Assembly: GCA_963750195.1 (NCBI GenBank)
Contig: CAVVPS010000017.1
Span: 62,001-126,000, forward strand
Reading direction: 5' to 3'
Source: AP-15 sp963750195
GTDB taxonomy: Bacteria > Pseudomonadota > Alphaproteobacteria > ATCC43930 > CGMCC-115725
DNA: 64,000 nt
The first letter of the stretch is position 1. The number at the start of each line of letters is the position of its first letter. Shown here piece by piece: positions 18,441 through 28,074 of this stretch. The notes under the pieces were generated by a model. That model did no database searches. It was given only the letters and a program-made list of their open reading frames with translations, and was not told the origin of the DNA. The position numbers and the translations under genes were made by a program.

Positions 18441-19864
18441 CCTGCCATCTCCCGATTGCGTAGGAAGTGAAAAAACTCGACCCCTTCACGCAGGCGGCGG
18501 CGCAGCATCTGCGGGCTCTTGAGCATCTCGGCGACTAGTTCGGCGATCTTTTTGCGGCGGAAATAGAAGCGCTTGTAGAAGGTCTCGAGCGACTGGAAGA
18601 TCTCGGTGTGCGAGAGATGCGGGTAATGCAGCGGCGCGATCTGCACGCCCTGCTCGTCGATCAGCTCGGCGTGCCCGATATCGAGCCAGCCGTTTTCGAT
18701 CGCCTGGCGATGCAGATAGGTGCCGGGATAAGGGGCGGCCAAGGAAACCTGTATCGTGTGCGGATTGATCTCGCCGGCAAAGCGGATCGTTTCTTCGATC
18801 GTCTCCTTCGATTCCCCGGGCAGGCCGAGGATAAAGGTGCCGTGGATCGTGATCCCGAGCTCATGACAATCCTTGGTAAAGCGCCGGGCGATATCGACCC
18901 GCATCCCCTTTTTGATGTTGTTGAGGATCTGCTGGTTGCCCAATTCGTAGCCGACTAATAAGAGCCGCAGCCCATTGTCGCGCAGCACTTCAAGAGTCGC
19001 GCGCGGCACATTCGCCTTGGCGTTGCACGACCAGGTGACGCCGAGCTTGCCCAGTTCGCGCGCGATTGCCTCGGCGCGCGGTCGGTCGTCGGTAAAGGTA
19101 TCGTCGTCGAAAAAGAACTCCTTGACCTGCGGAAACCAACTTTTGGCGAGACGGATCTCCTCGATTACGTGACCCACGCTGCGCACCCGATAGCGATGGC
19201 CGCCAACCGTCTGCGGCCACAGACAAAACGTGCATTTCGAGCGGCACCCGCGCCCGGTGTAGAGCGACAGGTACGGGTGCAACAAATAGCCGATGAAATA
19301 ATTTTCGATCCTAAGGTCACGCTTGTAGACTTCGCTGACAAAGGGCAGCTGGTCCATGTCTTCGAGTATCGCGCGATCGCGGTTATGGCAGATCGCACCA
19401 CTCGGCGCGCGATAACTCAAGCCGTCGATCGTGGCCAAGGCGCGGCCCTCGGCGACCTCCTTGATCGTGAAATCGAACTCCTCGCGGGCGACGAAGTCGA
19501 GCGCGGTCGAAGCCTTCAAACTGTCCTCGGGCTCGACCGCAACCTTGGCTCCGACCATGCCGATCTTCAGCCGCGGGTTCATCTCCTTGAGCGCCTCGGC
19601 GACCTTGACGTCGGAGGCGAAGGACGGGGTCGAGGTATGCAGCACCGCAAGCTCGTACTCGCTCGCGAGCGGCAATATGTCGGAAAGCTTCAGCCGCGCC
19701 GGCGGCGCGTCGACGAGCCGGCTATCCGGAACCAGCGCTGCCGGCTGGGCTAGCCAGGTCGGATACCAGAATGACCGGATCTCCCGCCGCGCCTGATAGC
19801 GCGAGCCGGCGCCGCCGTCGAAACCGTCGAAGGACGGCGGATGCAGGAACAGTGTCTTCATCAT
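18437..19864 (-). CDS. hpnJ: Hopanoid biosynthesis radical SAM protein HpnJ
   Basis: The 475-residue enzyme has an N-terminal B12-binding-like region and a radical SAM domain with the cluster motif GRGCRSKCTFC (C-x3-C-x2-C). HpnJ is associated with making composite, cyclitol-ether hopanoids in other bacteria. It starts at MMKTLFLHPPSFDGFDGGAG; the first ATG shares a base with the hpnI stop (TGATGATG). The stop overlaps the presumed hpnK start. The long upstream extension of the frame is antisense to nothing and lies inside hpnI, so it is rejected. Confidence 0.92.
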   Translation of the reverse strand: MMKTLFLHPPSFDGFDGGAGSRYQARREIRSFWYPTWLAQPAALVPDSRLVDAPPARLKLSDILPLASEYELAVLHTSTPSFASDVKVAEALKEMNPRLKIGMVGAKVAVEPEDSLKASTALDFVAREEFDFTIKEVAEGRALATIDGLSYRAPSGAICHNRDRAILEDMDQLPFVSEVYKRDLRIENYFIGYLLHPYLSLYTGRGCRSKCTFCLWPQTVGGHRYRVRSVGHVIEEIRLAKSWFPQVKEFFFDDDTFTDDRPRAEAIARELGKLGVTWSCNAKANVPRATLEVLRDNGLRLLLVGYELGNQQILNNIKKGMRVDIARRFTKDCHELGITIHGTFILGLPGESKETIEETIRFAGEINPHTIQVSLAAPYPGTYLHRQAIENGWLDIGHAELIDEQGVQIAPLHYPHLSHTEIFQSLETFYKRFYFRRKKIAELVAEMLKSPQMLRRRLREGVEFFHFLRNREMAG

Positions 19865-20997
19865 CAAACCTTGTCTCCGTCGGCTGTCATGCGGCCGCTC
19901 GACGCGACGCGGAAATGCTGGTCCCGCCAGAACACCGTCCGTGCGAAAAAGCTGGCGACGAACACGGCAAAAGACAAGGCGTCCCGTACCGGGAGCAGCG
20001 CCGGCCGGGCCGACCGCAGCCCGAGCGCGCGCGCCGTCATTCTCGCGCAAGTCCATCTGATCGAGTAGGTGATCGCCACAAAGGTGCAGGAGGTCAAGCC
20101 AAATCCGGTAACTGCGGCGGCGAACGCGGCGACCATCAGCGGATGGGTTACGATCGATCCGGCATAGGCCGCCGGGGCGACCCCACGCACCGTGCGCGCC
20201 CAGCGCAGTTCGTGGCGCCACAGCGCAACGAACGAAGGTTCGGCCACCCGGGCCTCGACGACGTAGTGCGACAGCACCACCGTCAGACCTGCGGAGCGCA
20301 CCGCGTCGCCCAGCCGATGATCGTCGGCCAGCTCGTCGCGCACTCGGGCGAAGCCGCCGATGTGCTCGAGGGTCTGGCGGCGCAAGGCGATCGTCGCGCC
20401 AAAGCAGCCACGTCCGACGCCCAGCGCCTCACCGACAACAGCGCCGGGGAGGAACCCGAAATTGATGTGCATTGCTCCCAGCTCGGACCAGATGCCGCCG
20501 GTCGGGACGGCTTTGTAAAGACAGGTGACGATCCCGGTGCGCGGATCGTTGAGCGGCGCCGTGACCGCGGCGAGATAGTCGGGATCGACCCGCATGTCGC
20601 TGTCGGCTAGGACCAATATGTCGTGGCGCGCCGCCGGCAGCATGTTTTCGAGGTTCGACACCTTGCCGTTGCTGCCGCGGGTGCGGCGCTCGATCACCAG
20701 GGCGATATCGCCGCCCGGAAAGTCGCGAATCAATGCGTGAGCGGCCGCGACCGCGCCATCCTGCGGGTCGGTGACGCCGAGCACGATCTGGCGCGCCGGG
20801 TAATCCTGCTCGGCGAACGACCGCAGATTTTCGTAAAGACCGGGCTCGGCGCCATGGAGCGGCTTCAAGATCGAGATCGCGGGCCGCTCGGCCGATATCG
20901 GCAATTCGCGTCGGGCGAAGCGCGTGACAGCCCATGCGGCACCGAACAGATACACCCAGCCCGGAAGCAGCAGCACGATGGCGAGCGCCGAATTCAT
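19864..20997 (-). CDS. hpnI: Hopanoid glycosyltransferase HpnI
   Basis: A 377-residue membrane glycosyltransferase of the ceramide-glucosyltransferase type (GT21). It has an N-terminal membrane helix, then PAISILKPLHGAEPGLYENL, the D-x-D region LVLADSDMRVDPDYL, and the Q/R-x-x-R-W-like LRWARTVR, with more membrane helices near the end. HpnI adds an N-acetylglucosaminyl group to bacteriohopanetetrol in other species. It leads the hpnI-J-K run and is divergent from ispH, with 129 bases between the starts. Confidence 0.92.
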   Translation of the reverse strand: MNSALAIVLLLPGWVYLFGAAWAVTRFARRELPISAERPAISILKPLHGAEPGLYENLRSFAEQDYPARQIVLGVTDPQDGAVAAAHALIRDFPGGDIALVIERRTRGSNGKVSNLENMLPAARHDILVLADSDMRVDPDYLAAVTAPLNDPRTGIVTCLYKAVPTGGIWSELGAMHINFGFLPGAVVGEALGVGRGCFGATIALRRQTLEHIGGFARVRDELADDHRLGDAVRSAGLTVVLSHYVVEARVAEPSFVALWRHELRWARTVRGVAPAAYAGSIVTHPLMVAAFAAAVTGFGLTSCTFVAITYSIRWTCARMTARALGLRSARPALLPVRDALSFAVFVASFFARTVFWRDQHFRVASSGRMTADGDKV

Positions 20998-21126
20998 GGC
21001 AAGCGCGTCACACCCGGTGAGGATTGCGCATGAGATGCGAACGGAGTAGTGGCACGGATCAGGCGTTCACCTATATCCAGGCTGTCGCAGGCCGGCCTTG
21101 TTTGGGTGAGGCAACGAGGAGAGATC

Positions 21127-22059
21127 ATGCGGGTCGTACTAGCCCAACCGCGAGGATTTTGCGCCGGGGTCGAACGGGCGATCGAGATCGTCGAGCGGGC
21201 GCTCGAGAAATACGGCCCGCCGATCTATGTCCGTCATGAAATCGTTCATAACCGGCACGTCGTCGAGCGGCTGCGCGGCAAAGGCGCGCATTTCGTCGAC
21301 GAGATCGACGAGGTGCCGCCAGGCAGCGTCACGATCTTCAGCGCCCACGGCGTGGCCAGCACGATCGAGGATCGGGCCGCTGCGCGCGGCCTGCCGGTCA
21401 TCGACGCGACCTGCCCACTCGTCTCCAAAGTCCATATTGAGGGCCAGCGCTACGCCAACCAGGGGCGCGAGATCATCTTGATCGGGCATGCCTTCCATCC
21501 TGAAATTGTCGGCACCATGGGGCGGATCGTCGGCCGCGTACATCTGATCTCGACGCCTGAGGAGGTTGCTGGGCTTCAAGTCACCGACCCCGACAAGCTT
21601 GCCTTTATCACCCAGACGACGCTCAGCGTCGACGATACCCGCGCTGTAATCGAGGCGCTAAAGACGCGCTTTCCGACGATCGTCGGCCCGGACACAAAGG
21701 ACATTTGCTACGCTACACAGAATCGCCAGCGGGCGGCTCGCGAACTCGCCAAGATCGTCGATGTGGTTCTGGTAGTCGGCGCGCCCAATAGTTCGAACTC
21801 GAACCGGCTGCGCGAGATCGCCGCCGAAAGCGGCGTACCGAGCTATCTGATTGAAGATGCCGCCGCGCTCGATCCTCGCTGGGTCACAGACGTCACCGCG
21901 GTCGGCATCACCGCCGGCGCGTCGGCGCCCGCCGAACTGGTCGAGGCGCTGATCGACCGGCTGCGCGAGATCGCCGAAATCGAGCTCGCAGTACTGCCGG
22001 GAGTCACCGAGAACGTGCGCTTCCGAATGCCACCGCAGCTCGCCGAAGCCGCCGAATGA
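21127..22059 (+). CDS. ispH: 4-hydroxy-3-methylbut-2-enyl diphosphate reductase
   Basis: The 310-residue [4Fe-4S] enzyme makes IPP and DMAPP in the last step of the MEP pathway. The three ligand cysteines are in RGFCAGVERA (Cys12), DATCPLVSKVH (Cys96) and KDICYATQNRQ. A GAGGAG lies eight bases before the ATG. Its position next to hpnH ties isoprenoid supply to hopanoid synthesis, and both enzymes need Fe-S clusters. Confidence 0.95.
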   Translation: MRVVLAQPRGFCAGVERAIEIVERALEKYGPPIYVRHEIVHNRHVVERLRGKGAHFVDEIDEVPPGSVTIFSAHGVASTIEDRAAARGLPVIDATCPLVSKVHIEGQRYANQGREIILIGHAFHPEIVGTMGRIVGRVHLISTPEEVAGLQVTDPDKLAFITQTTLSVDDTRAVIEALKTRFPTIVGPDTKDICYATQNRQRAARELAKIVDVVLVVGAPNSSNSNRLREIAAESGVPSYLIEDAAALDPRWVTDVTAVGITAGASAPAELVEALIDRLREIAEIELAVLPGVTENVRFRMPPQLAEAAE

Positions 22060-22097
22060 TGCCAGCTCGACATCCCACTTTGTAACGAGGGTCTACC

Positions 22098-23219
22098 GTG
22101 GCCATTCCGTTGCGCCAAACGATCCGGGTCGGGGCCTATGTGCTCGGGCGCCATTTGCGCGGGGTCGAACGCTACCCGCTGGTACTGATGCTGGAGCCGT
22201 TGTTCCGCTGCAACCTCGCCTGCGCCGGCTGCGGGAAGATCGACTATCCCGACGCGATCCTCAATCAGCGGCTTAGCATCGCCGAATGCCTCGGCGCGGT
22301 CGACGAATGCGGTGCTCCGATCGTGGTCCTCGCCGGCGGCGAGCCGCTGCTGCATCGCGACATTGCCGAGATCGCACAACGCATTACCGCACGGAAGAAA
22401 TTCGTCTACCTGTGCACCAACGCGCTGCTGCTCGAAAAAAAGCTCGATCAGTTCCAGCCTGACCCTTATTTCGCCTGGACCATACATCTCGATGGCGACC
22501 GCGAGGAGCACGACCGCTCGGTATGCCAGGACGGGGTCTATGACCGCGCGGTCGCCGCGATCGCGCTGGCGAAATCCCGCGGCTTCCGCGTCAACATCAA
22601 CGCCACGCTGTTCGATAACGCCGATCCGGAGCGTGTTGCCCGGTTCTTTGATCGGGTCAGCGAGATCGGCCTCGACGGGATCACCGTGTCACCTGGCTAC
22701 GCCTATGAACGGGCGCCCGACCAGGAGCATTTTCTAAATCGCCGCCGCACCAAGGAATTGTTCCGCGCCATCTTCGCGCGCCGCCGCCGCAGCTGGTCGT
22801 TCAACCAGTCGAGCCTGTTCCTCGATTTTCTCGCCGGCAATCAATCGTACCGCTGCACGCCGTGGGGCAATCCGACGCGCAATTTCTTTGGCTGGCAGCG
22901 CCCGTGCTATCTGCTCGGCGAGGGCTACGCCAAGACCTTCAAGGAGCTAATGGACGAGACCGACTGGGACGCATACGGCACCGGCAATTATGAAAAATGC
23001 GCCGATTGCATGGTTCACAGCGGCTACGAGGCGACTGCGGTTATGGATACGGTGCGGCACCCGCTAAAGGCGGCGGCAGCGGCGCTGCGCGGCGTGCGCA
23101 CCGAAGGCGATATGGCGCCGGAAATTCCGCTCGACCGGCAGCGCCCGGCCGAATATGTGCTCGCCCGTCATGTCGCCGAGGCAATGGAGCGCCTAGCCGG
23201 CCGCCAGGAACCCGTGTAA
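22098..23219 (+). CDS. hpnH: Adenosylhopane synthase HpnH
   Basis: A 373-residue radical SAM enzyme that joins diploptene and 5'-deoxyadenosine to form adenosylhopane. The cluster motif is FRCNLACAGC (Cys38, Cys42, Cys45), and the C-terminal region has CADCMVHSGYEATAV. It starts at GTG 38 bases after ispH. Its last 27 bases overlap the 3' end of hpnG on the other strand, which encodes the next enzyme in the pathway. Confidence 0.95.
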   Translation: MAIPLRQTIRVGAYVLGRHLRGVERYPLVLMLEPLFRCNLACAGCGKIDYPDAILNQRLSIAECLGAVDECGAPIVVLAGGEPLLHRDIAEIAQRITARKKFVYLCTNALLLEKKLDQFQPDPYFAWTIHLDGDREEHDRSVCQDGVYDRAVAAIALAKSRGFRVNINATLFDNADPERVARFFDRVSEIGLDGITVSPGYAYERAPDQEHFLNRRRTKELFRAIFARRRRSWSFNQSSLFLDFLAGNQSYRCTPWGNPTRNFFGWQRPCYLLGEGYAKTFKELMDETDWDAYGTGNYEKCADCMVHSGYEATAVMDTVRHPLKAAAAALRGVRTEGDMAPEIPLDRQRPAEYVLARHVAEAMERLAGRQEPV

Positions 23220-23876
23220 AGCGCGGGCGGGTCCGGCTAGCGCCAACCGCGCCGTCCGTACCTCGCGCGCAAGCCCAACCAGGCTCGCGAGCTGTCGGGG
23301 CTGGCGCAGCACCGATGCGAGTACCCACGCGAGCCTTGGCGTTCCGTCCTCCGAAAGCGGGATCAGCGCGGTAGGCGGCAGCTCGCGATAAGCCGGGTCG
23401 GCGATTGAGCGCAAGACAATGAACGGGATCCCCGCCGAAGTGGCGATGCGGGCGACGATGTCACTTTCGAGATCGACCGCGACCGCCCGCGTCTCGTTCC
23501 ATGCCCGACTCTTTTGGGCAGCGGTCGCCAGTATGGCCGGAGCCCCAAGAACCGGGCCTTCCAGCGCGCCGATGCCGCGGGCGAAATCGGCGATGCGATC
23601 ACGAAACCGCTTCTCTGCCCACCATCGTTTGTCGGCTGCGATCACATTCGTCGAGACGATCACACCACCCGTTCGCAGTTCGGGTGCAAGTGCGCCGGCA
23701 ATGCCGAAACTGATCAGACAACTCGCCTGCCGGACCGCGCTTTCGACAAGCGTGGTTGTGCGGCTCCGATTCCCGGCGCCAACCACCGCCGAGAAGCCGG
23801 CGGCGCGCGCGATCTTTGCTTCCGCCGTGAGCCCGCAGATGCAGAGCGCAGCGACCGGTCCTGTCGTCTCGAGCAA
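23193..23876 (-). CDS. hpnG: Adenosylhopane nucleoside phosphorylase HpnG
   Basis: The 227-residue protein belongs to the purine nucleoside phosphorylase family and removes adenine from adenosylhopane. Conserved features are SFGIAGALAPELRTGGVIV and the VDLESDIVARIATSAGIPFIVLRSIAD block. The start appears to be TTG 15 bases after the shc stop, since no other start occurs in frame after that stop. It ends the hpnA-C-D-E-shc-G operon. Confidence 0.9.
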   Translation of the reverse strand: MLETTGPVAALCICGLTAEAKIARAAGFSAVVGAGNRSRTTTLVESAVRQASCLISFGIAGALAPELRTGGVIVSTNVIAADKRWWAEKRFRDRIADFARGIGALEGPVLGAPAILATAAQKSRAWNETRAVAVDLESDIVARIATSAGIPFIVLRSIADPAYRELPPTALIPLSEDGTPRLAWVLASVLRQPRQLASLVGLAREVRTARLALAGPARALHGFLAAG

Positions 23877-23891
23877 AGCCCTAACCCAGGC

Positions 23892-25862
23892 TCAAATACC
23901 GAACGGCACCCGGGCCGAGGCGCCGCTTATCAGACGGCGGTAACGGGCCAAAGCCCAGAGCGGAAAATAGGCGCGGTAGCCGTGATAGCGCAGAAAAAAC
24001 ACGCGCGGAAAGCCGACTGCGGTGAACCACGGCTCATCCCAACTTCCGCTCGAGTTCTGGGTCGCAATCAAATAGGTGATGCCGCGCGCAACTGCCGGGT
24101 TGCGGACCTCGCCCGCGGCCATCAGAGCGAGCAGCGCCCATGCCGTCTGTGAGGGCGTGGTATAGCGCGCCTCGCCTCGCGGCCTGCCGGGCCAGTACGA
24201 TTCCTCGGCTTCGCCCCAGCCGCCATCCGCACGCTGCCGGGCAAGCAACCAACCGACGGCCCGGCGGATTTCCGGTGCCCCAGGATCGATGCCGGCAGCG
24301 TTGACAGCGGCCAGTACCGACCAAGTCCCGTAGATGTAGTTGGTTCCCCAGCGTCCGAACCAGCTGCCATCGGCCTCCTGCTCCCGCCACAGAAAGGCGA
24401 TGGCAGCGGCGACGGCGGGGTGGTGGGCGCCGTAGCCGAGCTGGGCGAGTAACCCCAGGCACCGGGCGCTGACATCGGCGGTTGGCGGATCGAGCAGCGC
24501 GCCGTGATCGGCAAATGGAATGTGGTTCAAGTAATAATGCGTGTTGTCGGCGTCGAAGGAACCCCACCCGCCGTTGCGGCTCTGCATGCCGATGATCCAT
24601 TCGCCTGCCCGTTCGATGGCGGACCGATACCGTTCACGATCAAATCGATCGAGTGCCAGGGCGACAGCGGCGGTGTCGTCGACATCGGGGTAATAGGGGT
24701 TCTCATATTGGAAGGCCCACCCGCCGGGCTGCAAGCCTGGGCGGCTTATCGCCCAATCGCCGACCACCTCCCGCACCTGCTTTCCCGCGAGCCAGTCAAG
24801 CGCCCGCCCAACCGCGGAGTCTAGCCGCTGGTCATCCACGTCCAGCAGCACGTGGCAAGCGAGCGCCGTGTCCCAGACCGGGGACAGGCAGGGTTGGCAA
24901 TAGCAGCGCTCGCCATCGCGGACGATAAGCTTGTCGATCGCGGACGCAGCGGTCAGCCAGTCGGGATGATCGCGGGGATGGCCCAGACAGTCGAACATCA
25001 TCAATGAGTTCGCCATCGCCGGGTAAATTCCGCCGAGACCGTCTTCGCCATTGAGCCGCTCGGTCACAAAGGCGACCGCCTTGTCGATTGCGCGTCGCCG
25101 TGGCCCCGCCGGAAACCACGGCTCGGCCGCGCGCAGCACCCGGTCGAGCAGGCCGAAAGCCGTCGCCAGCGGCGAGGCTGTCGGGCCGGCGATCCAGTCA
25201 CGGACCGAGTTGGGCGGTTCGATGAACAACTCGCGGATTGTGATGCCGCGCGGGTTGCGGGCGCGGGGCCGCAGCGCCATCAGCACCAGCAGCGGCACCA
25301 GAACAGCGCGCGACCAATAGGAAACCTTGCTGATGTGAAAAGGCGACCATCCGGGTAGCAGCATGATTTCGACCGGCATGACCGGAACCGCCCGCCACGG
25401 TACCTCGCCGAACAAGGCGAGCATGATGCGAGTGAACACATTGCAGCGCCGCGCGCCGCCTTGCGCCAGGATCGCGGTGCGGGCGCGCGCCATGTGCGGC
25501 GCGTCGACCGAATCGCCGGCTGCTTTAAGCGCAAAATAGGCCTTGACCGAACAGCTGAGATCGAGCGCGCCGCCGTGAAAGAGTGGCCAGCCGCCGTCCT
25601 CGCCTTGCTGGGCGCGCACGAACCGCGCGATCTTTGTCTGAAGCTCAGGCTCGCTTCGGCCTAGGTAATGCTGCAGCAGAATGTATTCGGACGGAATCGT
25701 CGCGTCGGCTTCGAGTTCGAAGACCCAGTGGCCATCCGTATGCTGCAGCGCCAGCAGCGACGCCGCGGCGCGGGTGATCGCCTGACCGAGCCCGTGGGTC
25801 TCCCGGCCGGCGTCGGTGGGGTATTTCGCGACCGCCGCTCGCTCGTTTATTGCACTGTTCAT
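23892..25862 (-). CDS. shc: Squalene-hopene cyclase
   Basis: The 656-residue enzyme cyclises squalene to hopene at the membrane. The acid motif DVDD is at residues 393-396 (YYPDVDDTAAVALAL), and several QW repeats are visible (GWGEAEESYW, NGGWGSFDADNTHYYLN, ADGSWFGRWGTNYIYGTW, SGSWDEPWFTAVGFP). Length is normal. The ATG overlaps the hpnE stop as ATGA. Confidence 0.95.
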   Translation of the reverse strand: MNSAINERAAVAKYPTDAGRETHGLGQAITRAAASLLALQHTDGHWVFELEADATIPSEYILLQHYLGRSEPELQTKIARFVRAQQGEDGGWPLFHGGALDLSCSVKAYFALKAAGDSVDAPHMARARTAILAQGGARRCNVFTRIMLALFGEVPWRAVPVMPVEIMLLPGWSPFHISKVSYWSRAVLVPLLVLMALRPRARNPRGITIRELFIEPPNSVRDWIAGPTASPLATAFGLLDRVLRAAEPWFPAGPRRRAIDKAVAFVTERLNGEDGLGGIYPAMANSLMMFDCLGHPRDHPDWLTAASAIDKLIVRDGERCYCQPCLSPVWDTALACHVLLDVDDQRLDSAVGRALDWLAGKQVREVVGDWAISRPGLQPGGWAFQYENPYYPDVDDTAAVALALDRFDRERYRSAIERAGEWIIGMQSRNGGWGSFDADNTHYYLNHIPFADHGALLDPPTADVSARCLGLLAQLGYGAHHPAVAAAIAFLWREQEADGSWFGRWGTNYIYGTWSVLAAVNAAGIDPGAPEIRRAVGWLLARQRADGGWGEAEESYWPGRPRGEARYTTPSQTAWALLALMAAGEVRNPAVARGITYLIATQNSSGSWDEPWFTAVGFPRVFFLRYHGYRAYFPLWALARYRRLISGASARVPFGI

Positions 25863-27199
25863 GAAAGGATACGCTGAGGCTCTCTGTCGGTCCCGGTGGT
25901 CGTTTCGGTAACAATGTCGCCGCTGCCCGCCGACCGACGGGGCTTTGCATGGCCGTGGGCCAGCGCCCGCCGCGCCGCAGCAAATCCCGAGCCGATAGCG
26001 CCTTCGATCGTCGCCGGCAAGCCGGTATCCGTATAATCGCCGGCAAGCAAAAGCTGCTGCCAGCGCGTCGTCACGCCCGGCCGGCGCCGCAGTTGTTCCG
26101 GGCTGGCGAGAAACGTCGCCCGCCGCTCCTTGACGATTCTCGCCGGCGGCACCGGAAATGCGGGAAGCCGATAGGCCAACGCCACGTCGCGCCACAACAT
26201 CTCGCGCAACGCGTCAGCTGGGAGGTCGATGATGCGGTCGGCGGCGCTGACTGTTACCGACAACACCCCATGCTTACGAAAGATCCACTGTGCGGCGCCG
26301 TCGACGACGCCGACAAATAGCGGCGAACCAGGGGGCGCCGCGCACCGGAAGTGGGCATTGACGATCGGGGAAAAGGCGTCGGGTACGATCAGTGAGGGCA
26401 TCAGCCGTGCGGCGACAGCCGCCGGCACGGCTAGGATCACACGATCATCGCGGGCGATCTCGATTGCGTCCGCTTCGAACACCAGCCCGGAGATGTGATC
26501 GGGGCCGAAGTTCAACGCACGCAGCCTCGCGCCAAAGCGGATCTCGGCGCCGCGGGCGTGTAAGACAGCAAGCGCTGGACCGACAAACGTCTCCGAAAGC
26601 CCCTCGCGTGGCACCAGCGGCCGGCACGCCGCCCCGCCGCGGCCAAGCGTCTCAACCAGGATACGCCAAAACAGCCGGGCAGACGCGCGCTCGACAGCGG
26701 TGTTCAGCGCAGCGACGGCAAGCGGCTCCCATAGCCTGCGGAAAAGCCGGCGGCGGCGATCCAACACCTCGGTGACCGTAGCCGTCCGGCCGACCCAGCG
26801 CAGCGCCAGCGCTCCGAGGTAGTCAGCCGCACGGGTGTACGGGACCCGTCTGGCGCGCTGGAAAATCCACCACGGCACGGCCCCTCGGTTCGGCCGCACA
26901 CTCCAGCGCTGCCCGGTCTGCGCGTCGATGAATGCAAAGACGGTATCCTCCGGCCCCTCCAGTGTGTCGCGTGCGCCGATCCGTTCGAGATAGTCGAGCG
27001 CCCGGCGGTTTCCCGCTAGCAGCAGATGGTTGCCATTGTCGATGCGGCAGCCGAGCTCGTCGTCGAAATAGGAACGGCATCGGCCGCCGGCATGGGCGCT
27101 TGCTTCGTAAAGCCGCACCCGGCACCCTTCTGCCGCCAATATGACCGCAGCCGCCAGGCCGGCCAGACCGGCGCCGACGATATGCACATCGCCGCTCAT
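25859..27199 (-). CDS. hpnE: Hydroxysqualene dehydroxylase HpnE
   Basis: A 446-residue flavoprotein of the amine oxidase type that reduces hydroxysqualene to squalene. It has the FAD-binding HIVGAGLAGLAAAVILAA at the N-terminus followed by YEASAHAGGRCRSY, and the C-terminal LLLAGDYTDTGLPATIEGA. The ATG at 27199 overlaps the hpnD stop as ATGA, which fixes the start. Confidence 0.93.
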   Translation of the reverse strand: MSGDVHIVGAGLAGLAAAVILAAEGCRVRLYEASAHAGGRCRSYFDDELGCRIDNGNHLLLAGNRRALDYLERIGARDTLEGPEDTVFAFIDAQTGQRWSVRPNRGAVPWWIFQRARRVPYTRAADYLGALALRWVGRTATVTEVLDRRRRLFRRLWEPLAVAALNTAVERASARLFWRILVETLGRGGAACRPLVPREGLSETFVGPALAVLHARGAEIRFGARLRALNFGPDHISGLVFEADAIEIARDDRVILAVPAAVAARLMPSLIVPDAFSPIVNAHFRCAAPPGSPLFVGVVDGAAQWIFRKHGVLSVTVSAADRIIDLPADALREMLWRDVALAYRLPAFPVPPARIVKERRATFLASPEQLRRRPGVTTRWQQLLLAGDYTDTGLPATIEGAIGSGFAAARRALAHGHAKPRRSAGSGDIVTETTTGTDREPQRILS

Positions 27200-28074
27200 A
27201 CAAGACCGTGGCGCAAAACCAGCCAGAGCTTCAGCGGTTTCGGTAGGCTCAGCCGCGCGGCCGGGTCGCGCCATTCCCCGCGCAACAGCTGTTGCAGGGT
27301 CGCCCGGTAAACGGCTCCCATCACCGCCGCAGGGCGCATCGCCCGGCGACGGCATTGTGTCATGGCCCGCGCGCTGTCGCGAAAATGCGTTTCGGCAATC
27401 GCCGCCAGCTCACGGCAGGCTGCCGGCAATGCCGGATGGCGCAGCACCGCAATCGGATCGACATTGTAAACCCCGTGGCGCTCCAGGATCTCGCGCGGCA
27501 AATAGAGCCGTCCGCGGCGGGCATCCTCGTCGAGATCGCGCAGAATGTTGGTCAACTGCAATGCCCGGCCCAGCGAGTCGGCGACACGGTGCGCCGCTTC
27601 GCTGGTGTCGCCAAAAATATGGACCGAGAGATGACCAACCGCGCTCGCCACCCGGGCGCAATAAAGATCGAGCGTGGCTAGATCCGGGGCTCGGATGTCC
27701 TCGCGGGCATCCATCTCCATGCCGTCGATGACGGAGAGAAAATCCTCTCGACGCAGGCGATAGCACAGCATCGGCTCGTGCAGCGCACGCGCGACGAGAT
27801 GGCTTGGCCGCCCCGCATAGAGCGCCTCGATTTCGGCACGCCAGGCGGCCAGTGCCGCGAGCTTGTGCGCGACCGGCCGCTCGCCGTCGGCAATGTCGTC
27901 GACCTCGCGGCACCAGGCATAAACCGCGTACATGCCGTTGCGGCGCTCTCGGGGCAACAGCCGCATCGCCCAATAGAACGAGGTTCCGGCCGCCTCGACC
28001 CGGTTGCGGATGGTTTGGCGCAGCGCGTCGTCGCCCACTCGATCCGCGACGGTGTCGAACGCGGCGTCGCTCAC
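27196..28074 (-). CDS. hpnD: Presqualene diphosphate synthase HpnD
   Basis: This 292-residue prenyltransferase joins two farnesyl diphosphates to presqualene diphosphate. The two Asp-rich motifs are CREVDDIADGE and LTNILRDLDEDARRGRLYLP. The GTG start overlaps the hpnC stop as GTGA. It acts before HpnC and HpnE in the three-step route to squalene. Confidence 0.93.
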   Translation of the reverse strand: MSDAAFDTVADRVGDDALRQTIRNRVEAAGTSFYWAMRLLPRERRNGMYAVYAWCREVDDIADGERPVAHKLAALAAWRAEIEALYAGRPSHLVARALHEPMLCYRLRREDFLSVIDGMEMDAREDIRAPDLATLDLYCARVASAVGHLSVHIFGDTSEAAHRVADSLGRALQLTNILRDLDEDARRGRLYLPREILERHGVYNVDPIAVLRHPALPAACRELAAIAETHFRDSARAMTQCRRRAMRPAAVMGAVYRATLQQLLRGEWRDPAARLSLPKPLKLWLVLRHGLV